DNA of 16,661 nt from NCBI GenBank assembly GCA_946409855.1, contig CAMJXZ010000027.1:1-16661 (forward strand). The letters are read 5' to 3'. The first letter of the stretch is position 1; each line of letters starts with the position of its first letter. Below the pieces are notes generated by a model. The model was not told the DNA's origin. It saw only the letters and a list, made by a program, of their open reading frames with translations, and made no database searches. This document shows positions 1 to 5,372 of this stretch, one piece after another. The translations under genes were made by a program, and so were the position numbers. This DNA is from an uncultured Clostridia bacterium (GTDB lineage Bacteria > Bacillota > Clostridia > Christensenellales > Aristaeellaceae).

Positions 1-419
1 GGTGATAATGGAATTGTTCAGCCCCGCCGACCGAACGCTGCGCTGGCTGACGATCAGGGCGCATTTCGCCACATTGATCCCCTGATTGACCGTGAAATCC
101 ATGATCGCCAGATTGACGGAATACAGCGACAGCTGCGTCAGGATCCCCGCCAGGATCGCCGGGATGCCCATGGCGGTATGAAACACGCCTGTCAGCAGGC
201 CGGCCAGCATACCGGCCAGAACGGCGCAGAGCAGCGCGAGCCAAACGTTGACGCCGTTGAGCATCAGCATGACGCAGACCGCGCCGCCGGTCGCCATAGT
301 CCCGTCCACCGTCAGGTCAGGCAGATCCAGCACCTTGTAGGTGATATACACGCCGATCCCCAGATCAGCCCCTGGGCCATCGCTCCCGGCATGGCGTTCA
401 AAAGAGCGGTGAAGTTCAT
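1..419 (-). CDS. ABC transporter permease, TrpX-system type, frameshifted near the N-terminus and cut by the window edge
   Basis: Membrane permease paired with the PF04392-type binding protein encoded just upstream. The ATG at 419 follows a GGAGG (429-433) with 9-nt spacing and reads MNFTALLNAMPGAMAQGLIWG, after which the frame runs into TGA at 312-314. The frame beginning at 360 is open to position 1 (120 codons). It carries the family hallmarks: GVYITYKVLDLPDLTVDG, then hydrophobic segments, then TGVFHTAMGIPAILAGILTQ and SLYSVNLAIM. Relatives I remember read GLIWGIMALGVYIT here, so about three residues plus one base are missing around 355-362, or a G5 run has become G4. This is either a real pseudogene or an assembly error. 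The rest of the frame is clean, which favours a recent or technical event. It is separated from the binding-protein gene by a strong hairpin; the ATPase gene presumably lies beyond the left edge. Confidence 0.75.
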
Positions 420-436
420 GAAATATGCCTCCGTAT
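420..436 (-). promoter_or_regulatory. Ribosome binding site region of the permease gene
   Basis: A GGAGG on the minus strand (429-433) sits 9 nt before the ATG at 419. It fixes the start of the frameshifted permease and shows that the N-terminal frame is the translated one, so the break downstream of it is a true frameshift rather than a wrong start call. Confidence 0.7.
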
Positions 437-476
437 TTCAGGGAAGGGAATGCCTTCCGGGCACCCCTTCCCTGAA
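437..476 (-). promoter_or_regulatory. Intercistronic hairpin between binding-protein and permease genes
   Basis: A perfect 12-bp inverted repeat, TTCAGGGAAGGG at 437-448 against CCCTTCCCTGAA at 465-476, has an inner TGCC/GGCA stem at 451-454 and 460-463. No T-run follows on either strand, so it is not a standard intrinsic terminator. The likely role is protecting the 3' end of the binding-protein mRNA, giving more binding protein than permease. That role is inferred from position. Confidence 0.65.
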
Positions 477-483
477 TAAAACA

Positions 484-1428
484 TTACTGAATCGCCACGT
501 AATCATCGGGAACCTGAATACCCAGGAGCCCGCAGAGTTCAGCGTTGTATTCCTTGGTGACATTGGGCGCGAAACGCACATTCATCGCCGAAATGTCGGC
601 GCCGTTGACCAATACTTCATAAGCCATTTCGCCGGTAGCGTAGCCCAGATCATAATAGCTGATCGACAGGGTGGCCACGCCGCAGCCCGCGCAGATGCCT
701 TCCTCGCCCGCGATCACAGGCTTCCCGGCGGGTTCCACCACGTTGCGGATGGCTTCGGTGCAGGAAGCGGCCGTGTTGTCGGTGGGGATGTAGAGCACGT
801 CGCTGCCGTCGCAGGCGTTCTGGGTAACGGACGCCACGTCGTTGGAATCGGCGAAGGTGTATTCGACGCAGACATAGCCCAGCGCCGTCAGGTAACCGGT
901 GATCACATCCACCTGATACTTCGAGTTGGGCTCGGCGGAGCAGTACAGCAGGCCGACGGTCTTGGCGTCCGGGAACAGCTCGTGGAGCATTTCGGCCTGC
1001 TGGTCCAGGGGCGCCAGGTCGCTGGTGCCGCTCACGTTCATGCCCGTCGCGCCGCTCCAGTTGTCAATGTCCAGGGCGGTGGCGTAGTCGGTAACGCTGG
1101 TGCCCAGGATCGGGATATCCCCCGTGGCGGCGACGGCCGCCTGAAGCGCGGGGGTGGCGTTGGCCATGATCAGGTCCACCCCGCCGGAAACAAAGGTGTT
1201 GACGATGGTGGAGCAGGTGCTGGAATCACCGGAAGCGTTCTGCACATCAAAAGAGACGGCGTCCCCCAGCTTCTCCGTCAGGGCATCCCGGAACCCCTGG
1301 GTAGCGGCATCCAGCGCCACGTGCTGCACAAGCTGGCAGACACCGACGCGGTACGTGCCCTCCGCCACGGACACGGCGCTCAGGCACAGCAGGGCAGCGA
1401 TCAGAACAGCGGTCAGTTTCTTCATCAT
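484..1428 (-). CDS. ABC transporter substrate-binding protein, PF04392 / TrpX-like (probable aromatic amino acid binding)
   Basis: Extracytoplasmic binding protein of 314 residues. The start is the ATG at 1428, 8 nt after a GGAGG (1437-1441). An in-frame ATG at 1443 overlaps that Shine-Dalgarno sequence and is unlikely. The N-terminus is a Sec signal peptide (MMKKLTAVLIAALLCLSAVSVAEG) with no convincing lipobox. The mature part starts with the family signature GVCQLVQHVALDAATQGF, then VDLIMANATPALQAA, the hinge-region LLYCSAEPNSKYQ, and DVLYIPTDNTAAS. Members of this family travel with a TrpY/TrpZ-type permease and ATPase, and some have been found with bound aromatic amino acids (from memory). 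The Phe/Tyr-rich leader upstream supports an aromatic amino acid substrate here. The exact ligand is not visible from the sequence. Confidence 0.88.
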   Translation of the reverse strand: MMKKLTAVLIAALLCLSAVSVAEGTYRVGVCQLVQHVALDAATQGFRDALTEKLGDAVSFDVQNASGDSSTCSTIVNTFVSGGVDLIMANATPALQAAVAATGDIPILGTSVTDYATALDIDNWSGATGMNVSGTSDLAPLDQQAEMLHELFPDAKTVGLLYCSAEPNSKYQVDVITGYLTALGYVCVEYTFADSNDVASVTQNACDGSDVLYIPTDNTAASCTEAIRNVVEPAGKPVIAGEEGICAGCGVATLSISYYDLGYATGEMAYEVLVNGADISAMNVRFAPNVTKEYNAELCGLLGIQVPDDYVAIQ

Positions 1429-1457
1429 GTGTGGTTCCTCCATTCAGTATATTGATC

Positions 1458-1491
1458 AAAAAGACGGCCTTCCGTCCGGAAGAGCCGTCTT
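1458..1491 (-). terminator. Intrinsic terminator/attenuator in the leader of the binding-protein gene
   Basis: On the minus strand AAGACGGC (1491-1484), one unpaired T, CTTCC (1482-1478), loop GGAC, GGAAG (1473-1469) and GCCGTCTT (1468-1461) form a 13-bp GC-rich hairpin that ends in five T residues (1462-1458). It lies about 30 nt upstream of the binding-protein ATG and downstream of the promoter at 1716-1743, so it must be read through for the operon to be expressed. GCCGTCT at 1533-1527, in the last codons of the leader peptide, is identical to the 3' arm and can pair with the 5' arm, giving an antiterminator. Confidence 0.85.
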
Positions 1492-1521
1492 CATGAACAT
1501 CCAGGTTCAATGACATGCACT

Positions 1522-1683
1522 TTAACAGACGGCGGCGGGCGGACCAAAGCACGCAAAATACGCGTAAAAAGAAAAGCGCAGGGCGTCGGTAAATCGCACT
1601 GCGCGGTAATAGGCAAAGAAAACAGACATGATACGCTTCGCATCATGACAGGATACGGTCAAAAGACACGCGCCGCGTTTCAT
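1522..1683 (-). CDS. Phe/Tyr-rich leader peptide (53 aa), attenuator of the aromatic amino acid transporter
   Basis: Short ORF starting at the ATG at 1683, with a GGAGG seven nt upstream, about 26 nt into the predicted transcript, and ending in TAA at 1522-1524. Residues 22-46 hold seven Phe and four Tyr: FF at 22-23, YY at 25-26, F31, F37, F39, Y40, Y42, F43, F46. There is no Trp. Six of the seven Phe codons are TTT, unlike the GC-biased neighbours. The stop is 30 nt before the terminator hairpin. Codons 51-53 contain GCCGTCT, which can pair with the terminator 5' arm. A ribosome stalled at the aromatic run leaves that segment free (antitermination), while one that reaches the stop codon covers it (termination). 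I recognise no homologous peptide; the function is inferred from this architecture. Confidence 0.75.
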   Translation of the reverse strand: MKRGACLLTVSCHDAKRIMSVFFAYYRAVRFTDALRFSFYAYFACFGPPAAVC

Positions 1684-1715
1684 GGCTGCCCCTCCCTCCC
1701 GGAAATGATGGGCTC

Positions 1716-1743
1716 ATTATAGCACCGAAAATTCCCTTGTCAA
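1716..1743 (-). promoter_or_regulatory. Sigma-70/SigA promoter of the leader and transporter operon
   Basis: The minus strand reads TTGACA (1743-1738), a 16-nt spacer, then TATAAT (1721-1716): perfect consensus hexamers. Transcription should start near 1709, leaving about 26 nt before the leader-peptide ATG and about 280 nt before the binding-protein ATG. The strong promoter fits an operon controlled mainly by termination downstream. Confidence 0.85.
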
Positions 1744-1760
1744 TCGGGCAGGCCCCCGCT

Positions 1761-1790
1761 TTGTATACAAAAACATTTTATATACAATGT
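1761..1790. repeat. Palindrome TTGTATACAA plus second TTGTATA copy, possible operator
   Basis: TTGTATACAA at 1761-1770 is a perfect 10-bp palindrome. A second, overlapping-type copy (TTGTATA on the minus strand, 1786-1780) lies 16 bp away. Both sit in an AT-rich island about 20-45 bp upstream of the -35 box of the transporter promoter. Position and symmetry fit a GntR-like operator or an activator site, but no regulator in the window can be assigned to it. Apart from this, the stretch 1744-1893 holds only a weak 6-bp inverted repeat (1867-1872/1882-1887) after the HxlR stop codon. Confidence 0.35.
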
Positions 1791-1893
1791 ACCGTTTTTT
1801 TGCCGCCCGGGGCTTCGGACGGACCCGGTCAACATCTTTTTCGGGCTAAAAATATACCAGCCGTGCGGACGGCGCCTGAATCCGTCCATCAGC

Positions 1894-2226
1894 TTACGGG
1901 CGGTTTTCGTTCCCCCAGGTGCACAGCAGGTCGAGCACCCGCATCAGCGAGCGGCCGCGCTCCGTCAGCGTGTACTCCACTTTGGGCGGGATTTCCGGAT
2001 ACATCCTGCGGCGGATCAGCCCGTCGCGTTCCAGTTCCTTCAGGTGCCGGCTGAGGGTTTTGTCGGCGGCCCCGCCGAGGTAGCGCCGCATTTCATTGAA
2101 ACGCACGGGCTCATACTCCATCAGACAGTACAGTATGATCGGCTTGTACTTCCCGGCGATCAGGGACAGGGTGTAGCTGTAGCCGGTGGCTGAAAAATCG
2201 GCTTCGTCGATCCGTTTCGCGGTCAT
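1894..2226 (-). CDS. HxlR-family winged-helix transcriptional regulator
   Basis: A 110-residue protein, the normal length for HxlR/YodB-type regulators. The start is the ATG at 2226, with GGAGG 5 nt upstream. An upstream in-frame ATG at 2313 would read through the divergent promoter and is rejected. Sequence marks: SLIAGKYKPIILYCLMEYEPVRFNEMRRYLGGAADKTLSRHLKELERDGLIRR (helix-turn-helix and recognition helix with LxRHLKELExDGLI), then YPEIPPKVEYTLTERGRSL, the wing and the conserved VEYxLTxxG. It has one Cys in the DNA-binding region (in YCLMEY), and HxlR members such as YodB sense electrophiles through Cys. It is divergent from a flavoredoxin-like gene, its likely target. The effector is unknown. 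Confidence 0.9.
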   Translation of the reverse strand: MTAKRIDEADFSATGYSYTLSLIAGKYKPIILYCLMEYEPVRFNEMRRYLGGAADKTLSRHLKELERDGLIRRRMYPEIPPKVEYTLTERGRSLMRVLDLLCTWGNENRP

Positions 2227-2240
2227 GCTTGCCTCCGGGA

Positions 2241-2267
2241 AAGTACCTGACAAAATTATCGGTACTT
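2241..2267. promoter_or_regulatory. Inverted repeat AAGTACC-N13-GGTACTT, probable HxlR operator
   Basis: Arms at 2241-2247 and 2261-2267 are exact reverse complements separated by 13 nt, within the divergent intergenic region. The right arm overlaps the -35 box of the rightward promoter (TTGTTT 2266-2271), as expected for a repressor site. GTAC-containing dyads are typical of HxlR-family operators (general knowledge). Confidence 0.6.
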
Positions 2268-2294
2268 GTTTTCTTTCCGGATCGATGATATCAT
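2266..2294 (+). promoter_or_regulatory. Promoter of the flavin-reductase-like gene
   Basis: TTGTTT (2266-2271), 17-nt spacer, TATCAT (2289-2294). The start would fall near 2301, about 38 nt before the ATG at 2339, which has AGGAGG at 2325-2330 with 8-nt spacing. Confidence 0.5.
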
Positions 2295-2338
2295 AAACAG
2301 GCCGGAAAGGCAATCATATATTCCAGGAGGAAGGATCC

Positions 2339-2911
2339 ATGAAGAAAAATCTCGGTGTTCTGCAGGCCGTGTATCCGATGCCCGTGCTGATGGTCGCAGC
2401 GTATGACGAAAACGGCAAGGTCAACGTCATGAACGCGGCCTGGGGCATGATCTGCGCGATGGATAAGATCGCGCTGTTCATCGACGAGGACCATAAAACC
2501 ACGCAGAATCTGCTCGTCACGAAGGCGTTCACCGTCGCGCTGGCGGACAAGGCGCATATGGACGTGGCCGACTTCTTCGGCATCGCGTCCGGCAACAAGA
2601 TGGACGACAAGTTCGAGCGCACCGGCTATCACGCCGCGATGGCCGAACACGTGAACGCCCCTGTCATCGATGAATTCCCCGTCGTCATGGAGTGCGAGCT
2701 GGCCGAGGTGATCAGCACGGAAAACATGTACGCCATTGTCGGCAGGATCGTCAACGTCGCCGCGGAGGAAACCGTGCTGGACGAAAAGGACAGGATCGAC
2801 CCCGCCAAACTGAACGCGCTGATCTTCGACCAGTTCAGGCACGGTTATTACGTGTCCGGCGAGCAGGTCGGCAAGGCGTGGAACGCCGGCGCCGGATGGA
2901 TGAAAAAATAA
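2339..2911 (+). CDS. Flavin reductase-like / flavoredoxin family protein
   Basis: A 190-residue cytoplasmic protein of the flavin reductase-like, FMN-binding split-barrel family (PF01613). Visible features: N-terminal AVYPMPVLMVAAYDENGKVNVMNAAWGMIC (the P-x-PVxxV...DxxGxxNxxxxxW entry strand), then HKTTQNLLVTKAFTVALADKAHMDVADFFG (the flavin-phosphate region), and VMECELAEVISTENMYAIVGRIVNV (the conserved barrel strand). Length and order match flavoredoxins, which bind FMN and carry or reduce electrons at the expense of reduced ferredoxin or NAD(P)H. It is divergent from the HxlR gene and probably controlled by it. The physiological electron partner cannot be told from the sequence. Confidence 0.88.
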   Translation: MKKNLGVLQAVYPMPVLMVAAYDENGKVNVMNAAWGMICAMDKIALFIDEDHKTTQNLLVTKAFTVALADKAHMDVADFFGIASGNKMDDKFERTGYHAAMAEHVNAPVIDEFPVVMECELAEVISTENMYAIVGRIVNVAAEETVLDEKDRIDPAKLNALIFDQFRHGYYVSGEQVGKAWNAGAGWMKK

Positions 2912-2925
2912 AAACGCGACATCTT

Positions 2926-2954
2926 CAGCCGGCAGGGGCATTCCCGGCCGGCTG
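2926..2954 (+). terminator. Hairpin after the flavin-reductase-like gene, probable terminator
   Basis: CAGCCGGC (2926-2933) and GCCGGCTG (2947-2954) form an 8-bp stem that an inner GGG/CCC can extend. It starts 15 nt after the stop codon. The following ATTCATT is a poor T-tract, so it may act as a weak or factor-assisted terminator. The rest of 2955-3098 is GC-rich non-coding sequence in which I see no gene. Confidence 0.45.
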
Positions 2955-3098
2955 ATTCATTGAACATCGCCCGAACGCGCAGGCGCGCAGGAGGATTCTC
3001 CGCCCGTTCCCGGCCGTCAGCCGGATTCGCGCCGGCCGGATCGGGGGTGTTTCTCCGGTTTTCGGCTTTCTCATCTTTTGTTTTATGTCCGTATGTGA

Positions 3099-3104
3099 TA
3101 CAAT
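3099..3104 (+). promoter_or_regulatory. Extended -10 promoter element upstream of the DUF5131 gene
   Basis: TGA-TACAAT with the TACAAT at 3099-3104 is an extended -10 box in an AT-rich patch; a possible -35 is in the T-rich stretch at 3075-3082. The transcript would start near 3111, leaving a roughly 100-nt untranslated leader. Confidence 0.4.
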
Positions 3105-3210
3105 CAAAAACGGACGGCGGAACCGGAGATCAGGGAGAACAAACCATGATGGCAAAGGGATGCCGCGATAACGGAAATAAGGACGATCCGACGCACGCGA
3201 AAGGTGAACG

Positions 3211-4080
3211 ATGCACGATATCTGGAACCCATGGCACGGCTGTGTCAAATGCAGCGAAGGCTGCGAAAACTGCTATATGTACTTCCTGGACGGGATGCGG
3301 GGCCGGGACGGCGCGGAGATCTGCCGGACCGGGAACGCCCGGTATCCCCTGTCCAGGGACCGGCAGGGCCGCTACAAGATCCAGAGCGGGGAGACGGTCA
3401 GCGTCTGCATGACGTCGGACTTCTTTCTGGAGCAGGCGGACGAATGGCGGAGCGAGGCGTGGGACATCATCCGCCAGCGGAGCGACGTCGTCTTTTACCT
3501 CCTGACCAAGCGGCCGCAGCGGGTCTCCGCCTGTCTGCCCGCGGACTGGGGGGACGGCTGGGACAACGTCTTTTTCAACGTGACCTGCGAAAACCAGAAG
3601 CGGGCGGACGAACGGATGCCGATCCTGCTGGAACTGCCCTTCAAGCATAAGGGCGTGAACTGCACGCCCATGATCGGCCCGGTCAGCCTGGACAGGTACC
3701 TGGATTCCGGGCAGGTCGAACGGGTCCTCTGCGGGGGCGAAAACTACGGCGGACGGCGGCCCTGCCATTTTGAATGGGTCCAGTCCCTGCGGGAAGAATG
3801 CGTGCGGCGGGACATCACCTTCTGCTTTATCGAAACGGGCACCGTCTTCGTCAAGGACGGAAAAACGTACACCCTGAACGACCGGCGGCTGCAGACCGTG
3901 CAGGCCTTCCGGTCGGGCATGTATCACGAAGGAAAGCCCATGCAATTTCATCTGGTGGACAGCTGGGGCATGCCGATCCCCGGGGACCGGCTGTATACGC
4001 CCCATTTCCGGGACCGCTGCACGGAATGCGCCATACGGCCGGTCTGCAACGGCTGCAGCGACTGCGGGAAATGCGGATGA
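3211..4080 (+). CDS. DUF5131 family protein (phage Gp37/Gp68-like), putative Fe-S protein
   Basis: A 289-residue protein. The start ATG at 3211 follows AAGGTG with short spacing and gives the family N-terminus WNPWHGCVKCSEGCENCYMYFLDG. The Gp37/Gp68 family (PF07505) has a conserved G-C-x-K-x-S-x-G-C-x2-C-Y motif; here C11, C18 and C21, with an additional C14 that creates a radical-SAM-like C-x3-C-x2-C-Y. Other family marks: VSVCMTSDFFLEQADEW, FYLLTKRPQRV, NVTCENQKRADERMPILLELP, GPVSL and LCGGENYGGRRPCHFEWVQSL. The C-terminal 20 residues hold a second cluster, C270, C273, C279, C282, C285 and C288. Biochemical function is not established for the family, and an S-adenosylmethionine/iron-sulfur enzyme is only a suggestion. 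No neighbouring gene is on the same transcript. Confidence 0.85.
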   Translation: MHDIWNPWHGCVKCSEGCENCYMYFLDGMRGRDGAEICRTGNARYPLSRDRQGRYKIQSGETVSVCMTSDFFLEQADEWRSEAWDIIRQRSDVVFYLLTKRPQRVSACLPADWGDGWDNVFFNVTCENQKRADERMPILLELPFKHKGVNCTPMIGPVSLDRYLDSGQVERVLCGGENYGGRRPCHFEWVQSLREECVRRDITFCFIETGTVFVKDGKTYTLNDRRLQTVQAFRSGMYHEGKPMQFHLVDSWGMPIPGDRLYTPHFRDRCTECAIRPVCNGCSDCGKCG

Positions 4081-4096
4081 TCTTTATCCGCACGGC

Positions 4097-4155
4097 AAAA
4101 AGCGGCCGGGCGGGGGCAGCCGGGTTCTCCGGCCCGATTCCCCCGCCCGGCCGCT
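4097..4155 (-). terminator. Strong intrinsic terminator of the redox operon (minus strand)
   Basis: AGCGGCCGGGCGGGGG (4101-4116) pairs perfectly with CCCCCGCCCGGCCGCT (4140-4155), 16 bp, with an inner CCGG/CCGG stem in the loop. On the minus strand the stem is followed by TTTTT (4101-4097), so it terminates the leftward operon ending at 4210. On the plus strand it also follows the DUF5131 stop at 4080, but no T-run follows there. Confidence 0.85.
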
Positions 4156-4209
4156 CTGCATTGCCGGACGTCTTTCATATCATCTTTTCAGCGCCGGGCG
4201 GCCTGCTTT

Positions 4210-5346
4210 TTACCAGGCCACTTTGGCGCTGAAATCCTTCATGGCTTCCGAAATCCTGATCTGCTGCGGGCACACCTTTTCGCAGCTGCGGCAGCCGATG
4301 CAGGCGGAGGGCTTTTTGTCCTCCGGCAGGGACATGAGCGCCATGGGCGCGATGAAGCCGCCGCCGGTGAACACGTGCTCGTTGTACAGCTCCAGCAGCC
4401 AGGGGATATTGAGCCCCTTGGGGCAGTGGGTCGTGCAGTAGCGGCAGGCGGTGCAGGGCAGGGCGGTGCGGCGGGTCATGTCGGACGCAAGGGAAAGAAG
4501 CGCCGCCTTTTCCGTTTCATTGAGCGGCCGGTCCGTTTCAAAGGTGCGCAGGTTGTCCGCCATCTGCTGTTCATCGGACATGCCGGAAAGAATCACCCGG
4601 ACCTCCGGAATGCCCTGCAGGAAACGGAAGGACCAGGCGGGGACGGTTTCATCCGGCCGCATGGCGCGGAGCCGGGCGGCGTCCTCCTCGGGCAGCTTCG
4701 CCAGCTTGCCGCCCCGCAGGGGCTCCATGACCCAGACGGGGATGTTCCATTCCCGGAGCAGGGCCACCTTCGCCTTGGCGTCCTGAAAATCCCAGTCCAG
4801 CCAGTTCAGCTGGAGCTGGCAGAATTCCATGTCCTTCCCGTAAGCCTCCAGGAAGCGCCGGATCACGTCCGCGCTGCCGTGGGCGGAAAAGCCCAGGTGC
4901 CGGATGCGGCCGGCGCGCTTCTGCGCCGTCAGGTACGTGTATGTATGGTATTTCTCATCGTTCAGGTAGGCGTCGATGTTCATTTCGCACACGTTGTGGA
5001 ACAGATAGAAATCAAAGTATTCCACCTGGCATTTGCGGAGCTGCTCCTCAAAGATGGCCTCCGTTTTGCCCATGTTGTGCAGGTCGTAGCCGGGGAATTT
5101 GTCCGCCAGATAAAACGATTCCCTTGGATACCGGGCCAGTGCTTTGCCCAGCGCGGTTTCCGACTGGCCGCCGTGATAGCCCCAGGCGGTATCGTAGTAG
5201 TTGACGCCGCCGGCCATCGCCTTGTCGACCATGCGGAAAACGGCTTCCTCGTCGACCCGGCTGTCGTCGCCGCCGATCACGGGCAGGCGCATGGCGCCCA
5301 TGCCCAGATTGGAGAGCCGCAGGTCCTGAAAGGTACGGGTGATCAT
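4210..5346 (-). CDS. Aldo/keto reductase with C-terminal 4Fe-4S dicluster domain
   Basis: A 378-residue cytoplasmic oxidoreductase. The start ATG at 5346 has GGAG 8 nt upstream. Residues 1-285 are an AKR TIM barrel with the full catalytic tetrad D52, Y57 (YDTAWGYHGG), K83 (LADKFP) and H117 (FHN), and LSGMSDEQQMADN near the NADPH-binding end. Residues 298-308 (C-x2-C-x2-C-x3-CP) and 349-359 (C-x2-C-x2-C-x3-CP) are two 4Fe-4S motifs, as in ferredoxin-type AKRs of anaerobes. It presumably couples carbonyl or alcohol redox chemistry to low-potential electron carriers. It is the last gene of the leftward operon, 26 nt after the flavodoxin-like gene and just before a strong terminator. The substrate is not known. 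Confidence 0.9.
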   Translation of the reverse strand: MITRTFQDLRLSNLGMGAMRLPVIGGDDSRVDEEAVFRMVDKAMAGGVNYYDTAWGYHGGQSETALGKALARYPRESFYLADKFPGYDLHNMGKTEAIFEEQLRKCQVEYFDFYLFHNVCEMNIDAYLNDEKYHTYTYLTAQKRAGRIRHLGFSAHGSADVIRRFLEAYGKDMEFCQLQLNWLDWDFQDAKAKVALLREWNIPVWVMEPLRGGKLAKLPEEDAARLRAMRPDETVPAWSFRFLQGIPEVRVILSGMSDEQQMADNLRTFETDRPLNETEKAALLSLASDMTRRTALPCTACRYCTTHCPKGLNIPWLLELYNEHVFTGGGFIAPMALMSLPEDKKPSACIGCRSCEKVCPQQIRISEAMKDFSAKVAW

Positions 5347-5372
5347 GATGGTTTCTCCTTTCGCTGTCCGGA

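Noticed and set aside
178..1455. Long plus-strand reading frame (425 codons)
   Set aside because: Antisense to the permease and binding-protein genes, rich in His/Arg/Gly/Ala as expected for a shadow of GC-rich coding sequence, and it resembles no family.
1444..1720. A Trp T-box riboswitch in the leader of the TrpX-like operon
   Set aside because: T-boxes are common before this family, but I find no conserved T-box bulge sequence, while a translated Phe/Tyr-rich ORF and an alternative stem account for the leader.
2227..2313. A 29-residue N-terminal extension of the HxlR regulator
   Set aside because: It would translate the divergent promoter and operator; the ATG at 2226 has GGAGG and gives the usual 110-residue length.
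2960..3412. Plus-strand frame overlapping the start of the DUF5131 gene, including an ATG at 3146 after AGGGAG
   Set aside because: The frame overlaps the DUF5131 N-terminus out of register and shows no domain; the short 3146 start could make a small upstream peptide, but nothing supports it.
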